In this document: positions 12,503 through 18,610 of the stretch, piece after piece | Layout: every line of letters starts with the position of its first letter | How positions within the stretch are numbered: position 1 is the first letter of the stretch | Source of the DNA: Cyanophora paradoxa | Lineage: Eukaryota; Glaucocystophyceae; Cyanophorales; Cyanophoraceae | DNA: 64,000 bases | Direction of reading: 5' to 3' | Assembly (NCBI GenBank): GCA_004431415.1 | Contig: QPMI01000063.1 | Span: 62,001 to 126,000, forward strand | The notes under the pieces: generated by a model | What the model saw: only the letters and a program-made list of their open reading frames with translations | What the model was told of the DNA's origin: nothing | Databases searched by the model: none | Made by a program: the position numbers and the translations under genes

Positions 12503-13252
12503 TGCGTAAATATTTATTTCTATCATAGTATAATCTTAATCTTTTTTTCGAGAGACTTCGGTGGGGCGAACCCCCGTAGGTAGTGATATTAAGGATGAAA
12601 TCTTAATCTGATGCTGTCTTTCATCAGGTATTTCATGTTAGGAGATGCGTGATTTTTGTTTGCCTTTCCTAGTTAGCTCAGGGCAAAAATCACAGGCGCG
12701 GCGCTCGCAATTGCAATCGATTCGATTTTAGTGGGCAGATTGCACGTGCGCAACGATCGTCCATGTTCAGGCGCACTGCTTCTAGTCAGTTAAAGTCGTG
12801 TAGAGGCGCTAAATGGCGTTCAATTTGACAATCATTGTTTAGTCATTGAGCTTGAGCCTGTGAAGGAGAGGTCTGGAGACACAGTGGAGAGCCTTATTGA
12901 GCTAAAGCCTTTTCATCGTGAAGAGGGGGGGAGGGGGGGGGGGAAGGGAGGGAGTGAACGGCTTTTCAGAGTATTAATTGTTTTCGAATCTTGAATTTGT
13001 TTTTTGGTGAATTACCACCATCACTGCCGCAGTGCGGCGGGGGGGGCATGCAACCGGTCTCTCTCTGCACCGCCCAGGACCCCCGTGTCGCCTGTTCCGG
13101 TGTCACCCGCCCTTCCTCCTGCTTCGCTGCAGCTGCCCTCTCTTCGGCGCCGGCAGCGATCTTCATCACCTGCTTGTGGCCCTTCCCCTAGGCCTACTTC
13201 CGGCCCCTCCTCGGCTCTCTCCTCGCCTCTTCCTTCCCGTAGGCCTCCGCCG
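12503..13252 (+). other. 3' flank of gene A, no gene seen
   Basis: AT-richer sequence follows the stop codon, with a 43-bp hairpin block, then a G-run tract at about 12925-12955 and GC-rich sequence to 13252. It matches 39972-40722 downstream of gene B almost base for base. The match stops after the bases ccgccg at 13252, where the AT-rich insert begins. Confidence 0.7.
12550..12592 (+). repeat. Hairpin block downstream of gene A (copy 1 of 3)
   Basis: The block from GAGAGACTTCGG to AGTGATATTAA contains GGGG-CGAA-CCCC, which can form a small stem-loop. The same block lies at 40019-40061 after gene B and, with better pairing, at 41360-41403 at the head of the repeat array. Function is unknown; a transcript 3'-end element or the tail of a mobile element are both possible. 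Confidence 0.6.
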
Positions 13253-13450
13253 ATAAGCCTTTTGATAGAGGCTAGAAAGGAGAAGGCTGGGAAAGTTAAC
13301 AGGGAACTCAAAAAGCTCACCATAGCAGGGACACAGAAACTTTCAGAAGTGAATAGCCAGAGATGGTATAATGACTTTCAGACTACTAAGGAGTCATATA
13401 CAGCTCCTAAACCTCAAAGAACACTAAGAGAAAGGACCAAAACTAGCTAG
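13253..13450 (+). pseudogene. C-terminal fragment of an unknown Lys/Glu-rich protein
   Basis: Directly at the insert edge an open frame of 65 codons reads ISLLIEARKEKAGKVNREL to RTLRERTKTS, stop TAG at 13448-13450. Its codons (many AGA, AAG, AAA, ATA) differ sharply from the GC-rich host frame it is fused to, so it looks like the remaining 3' end of a gene cut at the junction. I do not recognise the family. Confidence 0.35.
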
Positions 13451-13677
13451 TTTGCTAGGCAAAAACTCGTTTTTTCCAAATATATGTATGACTGATATAC
13501 ATATATGCATATGATATACACATAGTCTTGTAGATCTTATCAAGCGCTTCACAGCGATATGCAGAACGTTGCGTTTTGATGATCTGGTGATGAGATATAA
13601 CAGTTTGAAGATGCAAAAGTCACTTGCCATAGTAGACTTGGTGAAACACTAGCCCAGGAGTCGACTTGGTGGTAAGC

Positions 13678-13750
13678 CGTTTTTGGCTCAGAGAATAGAG
13701 CGCTTGATTTCTGACTCAAAACTACGCGGTTCAAATCCGCTCGGGAACCT
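13678..13750 (+). tRNA. tRNA-like relic, Arg(TCT)-like
   Basis: The stretch has a D-arm (GGCTC...GAGC), an anticodon-like arm CTTGA-TTTCTGAC-TCAA that resembles tRNA-Arg(TCT) but has one extra loop base, and a clean T-arm GCGG-TTCAAAT-CCGC. The 5' sequence does not pair with the 3' CGGGAAC, so there is no acceptor stem. I read it as a decayed tRNA or a chance resemblance. Confidence 0.3.
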
Positions 13751-14390
13751 TTACTTCGTTCGCCGTGAAACTTGAAAAGTAAAAAAAAAAACGCGGTTTT
13801 TTCTAGATTAATGCTGTACCCGTCTAGAAAATCAATATTAACGTTTGCTACGATATCTCAACACCAACTTATCAAATCGATGCGCTTAAAACGTCATAAA
13901 ATCGAGCATTTCAAGGCGGTCACAGCGCTTATGAGCCATATCGGAATTTCACTAACTGTAACTCCAAATCGCGATGAAACCGATTTTGAATTTTGATTAT
14001 AAATTCGATTAAAATCCATTAAACGTGAGTTTTTAATATAGATCACTAGCAAGTTATCAAATCGATGCACTGACGGTCGAATATAATCACATATATCATA
14101 CATAACAATAACTTGCAATCACATATACGAATCTCAATGTGTATAGATCGCTATTACGATTAAAGCGAGTTTTGAAATTCAAAATTAATTCGATTAAATT
14201 CGATTATAACTCAAAAATCGCGATTTATAACCATATACTTATCGTTTCGATCAACTTATGATATCGAATATTCAACTATATTATATTGCTTCGATAACTG
14301 TGATCCCATCTATGATCCCATCAATCTAACACTGCATTTAGTAAGCATCTCCCCTTGATTCCCCCTATTATATTATATTTATATTTAAGT
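13751..14390. other. AT-rich spacer without a supported gene
   Basis: It contains a short A-run/T-run inverted repeat (AAAAAACGCGGTTTTTT near 13786) and loosely repeated phrases such as TTATCAAATCGATGC (13869 and 14053). Short open frames exist on both strands but none has a recognisable motif. Confidence 0.5.
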
Positions 14391-14394
14391 GGAC

Positions 14395-14835
14395 TCAAGG
14401 TTGACTCATATTAATCGTAAAAGTAGTAAAAGTATATGGATTTTGTTACGAATTCAATGCAAGGGTTGACTAAGTGGGTTGAGTTGACTCAAATTTCACA
14501 GGAAATATTTGGGACCAAAAGTTTTCTAAAAAGGATTTCAAAAAATGTGTCAACTCCCCCCACTTAGTCAACCCTGACCATAAACAGTAAGGATTTGAGC
14601 TAACATGTATCACAAAGTGAACATTTTGAGTCCACTTAGAAGATCCACTTTTGAAATCAAAGTTGATTTTGCTTGAAATTTCAAAGTTGATCTAAAAGTG
14701 AGTCCACCCTGATTGATTATGGTAACAAAGTTGACTAAGTTGACTAAGTTGAGTCATCTTAAGAAATTCAAGGAGACTAAGAGTTCAAAATGTTTATGAA
14801 AAGTGAGTCAACTTAGACCACTTATGATAACAAAG
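14395..14835. repeat. Cluster of TTGACTMA-type repeats
   Basis: Variants of TTGACTCA, TTGACTAAG and their complements (TGAGTCAA, CTTAGTCAA) occur more than ten times in about 440 bp, in both orientations, with no gene. This could be a protein-binding array or the decayed remains of tandem repeats. Confidence 0.6.
14462..14575. repeat. 27-bp inverted repeat, two mismatches
   Basis: The left arm 14462-14488 (AGGGTTGACTAAGTGGG...) pairs with the right arm 14549-14575 (...CCCACTTAGTCAACCCT) at 25 of 27 positions, around a 60-nt spacer. It lies inside the TTGACTMA cluster. Confidence 0.75.
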
Positions 14836-14849
14836 TTAAATATTTAATT

Positions 14850-15100
14850 GATTTAATCGGAAAAGAACATGATTTAATCGAATTTATTGATATAATTCCG
14901 ATTAGATTCATTTAGAATTCAATTAAAATCAATCGAAGTTATTGATATAATTCCGATTAACTACAATTAAGATACAATATCGATTAATCGAGTTTATCGA
15001 TATAACATCGATTAAATTAATTGAAATTGCATATAAAAATATGAAAATTCATGTGAAAATTCAAATAAATTAATCGATTTTATTGATATAACATCGAATC
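14850..15100. repeat. Left ATCGAT-rich iteron-like region
   Basis: Four related phrases of the type TTATTGATATAATTCCGATTA or TTATCGATATAACATCGATT recur at about 14883, 14938, 14994 and 15078, directly upstream of hairpin 1. A similar region precedes hairpin 2. Confidence 0.6.
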
Positions 15101-15173
15101 ACACATATGAATATTCATATTTTAATCCTGAGGCGGAACGCCGAGGGATTAAAATATGAATATTCATATGTGT
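15101..15173. repeat. Hairpin 1: perfect 28-bp stem
   Basis: The arm 15101-15128 (ACACATAT...TTAATCC) is the exact reverse complement of 15146-15173 (GGATTAA...ATATGTGT). The 17-nt loop (15129-15145) contains a GC-rich mini-stem, GGCG-GAA-CGCC. The first codons of the next gene lie in the right arm, so a start further downstream for that gene is possible. Confidence 0.95.
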
Positions 15174-15664
15174 CAACTCTCTTCATCAATTGCATACAAT
15201 GATGTCCCAGATACTCTACCCCAAAATGTAGAGGATCCTCAACGAATTCGCTTGTATGCTCCTGTTTCCCAGCAACCTTTCATTCAGTTCTTCAATGAAA
15301 TAACAGTTACACTTCTTAACTCTGTGGTTCCTGAGGGATTCCCAAATGAGAGAGTGGTTTATAATAATCAAGTTCCCATGGCTTTACAATCTCTCTGTCG
15401 TCCTGCAAACAATCAAATCGGTCATTATTACTTGTATTTCGTCCAACCTCACTTGCATTTCGGTCGGGTTATTGCTCTGTTGGAAATGGGGGAGCTGCTT
15501 CATATGATCTGCATGTTACTGATCTTGGAACCTATCGAATTCTGATTGTTGGAGCAAGAACAGATATTGCTGCTGTGTCTGCTCTTCGTGGGTATAATCC
15601 CAATGACATTTTGAATACAGCATTTTATTCCGAGCCAGATATTATAGACGACCCCACCCCATAA
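15156..15664 (+). pseudogene. Beta-rich protein P1, frame-shifted; paralogue of P2
   Basis: An open frame runs from ATG at 15156 to 15545 (129 codons), but the protein-like sequence continues in another frame to TAA at 15662-15664, for example GTYRILIVGARTDIAAV. The frame change lies between about 15405 and 15480. Alignment with P2 places it early, near 15405-15425. P1 and P2 share RIRLYAPVSQQPFIQFF versus RIRTYVPSMNAPYIIKIF, and GTYRILIVGARTD versus GIYKCILYAERTD, in the same order. Both look like beta-sandwich proteins. A structural (virion-like) role would fit the gene cluster but is inference only; I do not recognise a named family. The shift may be a real mutation or a sequencing error. 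The start is uncertain because the ATG lies in hairpin 1. Confidence 0.55.
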
Positions 15665-15687
15665 AAGATATATCTGTTTAATGTAAA

Positions 15688-16514
15688 ATGGCTGCCCCAG
15701 TAGAGCGAATTATTACACCCCAACTCTCATTAGCAGCACCTGCGAATCACGTTTTGCAGCATGCTACCTTTGATGATGTAGAAGGTCTCCAATCGACAGA
15801 AGTACAACCTACCATGAATACATTTGGTTCCACCCATAAACTGAGATTGCAGGAACTCAGATGTGATAAAAATAATGGAATAGTTAAGACAACGAAACTC
15901 CTTGTCACAAATGCAAACTTTTCTGCCCATTATGGAGACCCAGACAGTTATGGTGATCCTCTGTCTACTTATTCTTTTGAATCTCGGTCGGGAGCTATTA
16001 ACTGCAAAACGGGGGAGCATATATTGGTGATGGTCTTCGGGTTGGTGGAGCTGTTGGTGCGCCTCTTTTCGTAAATGATCAACCCAATCCCATTGATCCA
16101 AACACCAGAATTCGCACCTATGTCCCCAGTATGAATGCACCATATATTATCAAGATCTTCCCAATTGTTGTGAATGAACAGACATCAGTAGTTGATTCTC
16201 TTGTTGAAATTGGTGACCACTACAAGGTGGTCGTGGATATTCCACCAGATGTTTATGCTGTCTGTCAAGTAGAGGGTGGAACCCCAAATATTGCAGTTGT
16301 GATCACCCCATATGACAATTTCGGAATTGCTTATCATGGAGTGAATTTCGGTCTTGAAGATTACCAGTTCTTGGTGAGAGCCACCAGGTTTGGTATCTAC
16401 AAATGCATTCTCTATGCTGAGAGAACCGATGCTATTGCAAAACAGAATACATATGCAGAATATTACGGCACAAATCGCTACTTCCCCATTTTCGGGCAGG
16501 ATACTGCTCCATAG
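15688..16514 (+). pseudogene. Beta-rich protein P2, one frameshift at a G run
   Basis: The frame opens at ATG 15688 (MAAPVERIITPQLSLAAP) and reads well to the G5 run at 16011-16015. From there the sequence continues in another frame (AYIGDGLRVGGAVGAPLF, then IRTYVPSMNAPYIIKIF) to TAG at 16512-16514, about 275 codons overall. An upstream stop in the second frame near 15999 confines the shift to about 16000-16017. One missing G would explain it, as in the host duplicate copies. The C-terminal half is homologous to P1. The pattern of short hydrophobic strands and Gly/Pro turns suggests a beta-sandwich or jelly-roll-like fold. The function is unknown; a virion or surface protein is one possibility. 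Confidence 0.6.
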
Positions 16515-16539
16515 AAATCTCAGGTATATATAGAGAGGG

Positions 16540-16812
16540 ATGGATGATAAAACAAAGAAATTCATAGAATCTGCAATGATGGTTCATGGTGATGCTAAAT
16601 TCGATTATACTGAGACAGTGTATAAGAAAGCACAAGAGAAGGTCTCTGTTAGATGCCTTAAATGCAACAAGATCCTGCAAACCTACCCATTTAATCATGT
16701 AAGGGGCAGTGGATGCAGAGAATGCAACAAGAAATCCTCTCATGCATATAGAAAAAAGACGACATCAGGAATTGTGATAGATGATAAACCAGTGGTACTG
16801 TACTTTGATTAG
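16540..16812 (+). CDS. DUF723-like zinc-ribbon protein, 90 aa
   Basis: The start at 16540 is 25 bases after P2, preceded by the AT-rich TATATATAGAGAGG. The protein has the features I know from DUF723-type domains of phages and large DNA viruses: an HGD motif (residues 16-18), FDY (21-23), a KVSVRCLKC strand and RGSGCRECNKK. Cysteines 39/42 and 59/62 form two CxxC pairs that could bind zinc. In other genomes this domain often stands alone or at the N-terminus of homing-type nucleases; its own role is unknown. No nuclease domain is attached here, and the protein ends about 30 residues after the zinc ribbon. Confidence 0.65.
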   Translation: MDDKTKKFIESAMMVHGDAKFDYTETVYKKAQEKVSVRCLKCNKILQTYPFNHVRGSGCRECNKKSSHAYRKKTTSGIVIDDKPVVLYFD

Positions 16813-16998
16813 ATCTTTGAGAGAGAGATGAGGATCTTGCCCCATTTTCCCTTTGTGATTATGCATGTATCAAAACAGTTTGGACAGGTCTTATGGTAAT
16901 GCAGCAGGATGATATCCACCAACTCATAAGGTAGCACTCTTGCTAAGATGGTTCGCATTCTACCAATCGCGTTTTTAATTTTTCTAAATTATTCATAA
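16813..16998. other. Short intergenic spacer before the SpeD gene
   Basis: AT-rich; the last 30 bases (TTTTTAATTTTTCTAAATTA) form a likely promoter or leader. A tRNA-like pairing at 16894-16965 was judged too weak to call. Confidence 0.4.
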
Positions 16999-17400
16999 AT
17001 GAATACTCATCGAGGCTTCCATGTGATGCTGGATTACAAATTCAGAACCCAATTAGCAGTAGGAATGGAGGACTTGGAGACAACAACCAGGTGGTTAATG
17101 CAGTTCTTGCAAACTATTATTCAAGAGCAAGGTATTCGAGTAGTTCACAAGCATTGCGAGATTTTCGATGGTGGTATTTCTCCTCCTGGTTTTGCAATGG
17201 TTCTTCTGCTGGATGAGAGCCACTGCACTGCTCATTGTTACTCAAATGAAGGTATGTTGGCGATTGATATATTCAGTTGTGGATTAGAAGCAGAGAGAAA
17301 AACCACGAGAGTATCTCATGAGATAGATGAGAGAATAACAGGTGTGTTTTCAGGGTTGGAGAAATCGGAGAAACATAGAGTATTGCGATTTCCGAGTTAG
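16999..17400 (+). CDS. speD-like: S-adenosylmethionine decarboxylase (SpeD) family protein
   Basis: This 133-residue protein matches the prokaryotic-type (class 1b) AdoMet decarboxylase. That enzyme is made as a proenzyme that cleaves itself at a Glu-Ser bond to form the pyruvoyl cofactor, and it supplies decarboxylated AdoMet for spermidine synthesis. The core motif is DESHCTAH (residues 72-79), followed by EG and IDIFSCG. Ser74, His79 and Cys94 have the same spacing (5 and 20 residues) as Ser63, His68 and Cys83 of the Thermotoga enzyme. The N-terminus keeps the usual GFHVMLDY strand. Length is normal for the family and the frame is intact, unlike P1 and P2. Some phage and small-genome bacterial SpeD homologues decarboxylate arginine or ornithine instead, so the substrate is not proven. 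A host-type eukaryotic AdoMetDC would be much longer, so I infer a viral or bacterial origin. Confidence 0.85.
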   Translation: MNTHRGFHVMLDYKFRTQLAVGMEDLETTTRWLMQFLQTIIQEQGIRVVHKHCEIFDGGISPPGFAMVLLLDESHCTAHCYSNEGMLAIDIFSCGLEAERKTTRVSHEIDERITGVFSGLEKSEKHRVLRFPS

Positions 17401-17640
17401 TTGACACTGAGAAATTCAGAATTTCAGATGGGCTTACTGAAAATGGTGTAGTAGGCACTTTAAAATCGAAGTAGGCACTTTTTAATTGAAGTTAGGCACT
17501 TTTAATTGACGTTAGGCACTTAGGCACCTTTTCTGGAAATTCTCTATAAAAACTAAAATCAACGTTTTGAAAAACACAAGTTGATGTATTTGGGACTTCT
17601 TTTTAATTCTCGATTAAGAAGTGCCTAACCGCCTAAACCG
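17401..17640. repeat. TTAGGCACTT short repeats downstream of speD
   Basis: Variants of GTTAGGCACTTTTTAATTGA recur about four times at 17452-17530, and the complementary AAGTGCCTAA appears near 17620. This could be a transcript end or decayed tandem repeat; there is no gene here. Confidence 0.5.
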
Positions 17641-17680
17641 CCTACCAAAGATGCCTACTTCGATTGATCGATCGGAGACC

Positions 17681-17995
17681 ATGCAACTCTGTGACAATTT
17701 TTCGAAGAGAAAATGCCCATCCCCAATCTTCTCAATTGTTTAATTGGAGACCATGCAACTCTGTGACACTTTTTCAATGCAAAAATGTACATCAGCAATC
17801 TCATCGATTGTTTAATTGGACATAATGCAGTACCGATATATTCCAATAGAAAATCCCGCAATCTAATCGATTGTTTAATTGGAGATAATGCAACTCTGTG
17901 ACACTTTTTGGGTGCAAAAATGTACATCCGCAATCCATCGATTGTTTAATTGGACATAATGCAACTCTGTGACACTTTTTGCGTTTTTCGATACA
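17681..17995. repeat. Five tandem repeats of about 71 bp
   Basis: The phrase ATGCAACTCTGTGACA recurs at 17681, 17753, 17824 (degenerate), 17888 and 17959, spaced 72, 71, 64 and 71 bp, each with CGATTGTTTAATTGGA nearby. A minus-strand open frame (17655-17933) runs through four units with repeated KCHRVALSPIKQ, but unit lengths are not multiples of three, so I do not call it a gene. Confidence 0.65.
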
Positions 17996-18035
17996 GAATG
18001 GGCGGTGGTCTACTTCAATACCAAAGAGATATATC

Positions 18036-18300
18036 GAGTTTATGCGAATTTATGCGAATTTATGCGAATTAATCGCGATTATATCGTTCTTTAAGTAGTT
18101 TAATGTTAATCAATCGAAGTTATATATGTAATCGACAAAGAACATATTATATCGATATAATATCGATTGAATCAATCGTGAATATGCATTAAATTAAACG
18201 CGTTTATCATTTTTAATACAAAGTTTGCATTATTTTATACAAAGTTTGCATAAAAAGTTAAAGAAATTAATCGATAAATATGTATTTTAGTATTAAATTA
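18036..18300. repeat. Right iteron-like region before hairpin 2
   Basis: Three exact 10-bp repeats of TTTATGCGAA (18039-18068) are followed by a perfect 16-bp palindrome ATTATATCGATATAAT (18146-18161) and other ATCGAT phrases. AAAGAACAT at 18137 also occurs at 14862 in the left region. Confidence 0.7.
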
Positions 18301-18395
18301 ACACATATTGAAAAACGAATTTAAATCCAGAGTGAATCGAGATCGCGAAGCGATCGAGATGAACGAGGGATTTAAATTCGTTTTTCAATATGTGT
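18301..18395. repeat. Hairpin 2: perfect 28-bp stem
   Basis: The arm 18301-18328 (ACACATAT...TAAATCC) is the exact reverse complement of 18368-18395 (GGATTTA...ATATGTGT). The 39-nt loop contains ATCGC-GAA-GCGAT. Stem length and both stem ends match hairpin 1 although about a third of the stem positions differ. Confidence 0.95.
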
Positions 18396-18610
18396 CAACG
18401 TCGACTCGACGACCGTTACGACCCCGAAACCCGGACCCAAGAGGTTTGGGGGTACATACAACTCACGCCAGCTGTCTTGCAAGCTGCATGCGCCGCTGCA
18501 CTGCGGCTACAGTGCTGGAATCAGCAGCTGGATCCGATGATCTAGATTCTAGAAGCCCAACTGCTGCCCAAGCCCCAGAGTCCAGACTCTGCCAGGCTGT
18601 AGGCGGCGGT
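18394..18610. repeat. Dispersed repeat R, copy 1
   Basis: From GTCAACGTCGACTCGACG to TGTAGGCGGCGGT this matches 24982-25179 almost exactly, apart from two small insertions here (CCGATGA and CTGCTGCCCA). It begins directly at the end of hairpin 2. Confidence 0.9.

Larger units (their letters stand above)
13253..18393. mobile_element. AT-rich virus-like / plasmid-like insert
   Basis: Base composition changes abruptly from GC-rich to AT-rich at 13253 and back at about 18394. Comparison with copy B (40722) fixes the left edge exactly. The right edge is at the end of hairpin 2, where sequence shared with the repeat at 24982 begins. Inside are intronless, closely spaced, same-strand genes with AT-rich codons (15156-17400), AT-rich iteron-like repeats, two strong hairpins and several inverted repeats. 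No target-site duplication or terminal inverted repeat pair is visible at the outer edges, so how it arrived is not shown. It may be an integrated small DNA virus or plasmid-like element, or a piece of a larger one. Confidence 0.65.

Noticed and set aside
15101-15173. Hairpin 1 as a transcription terminator
   Set aside because: No gene lies upstream for it to end (13751-15100 has none), and it overlaps the start of P1 instead.
16894-16965. tRNA-like fold (TGGTA...TACCA ends, CAT in a loop)
   Set aside because: The stems are short and bulged, and there is no proper T-arm or D-loop; weaker than chance-safe evidence.
13253-18393. Nuclear copy of organelle DNA
   Set aside because: AT-rich and hairpin-bearing like some organelle DNA, but the genes (DUF723-like, SpeD-like) are not organelle genes and no rRNA, respiratory or photosystem gene is seen.
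15101-18395. Bacterial integron cassette with attC sites
   Set aside because: The cassette-plus-hairpin layout is similar, but the stems are perfect, lack the paired core sites and extrahelical bases of attC, and there is no integrase.
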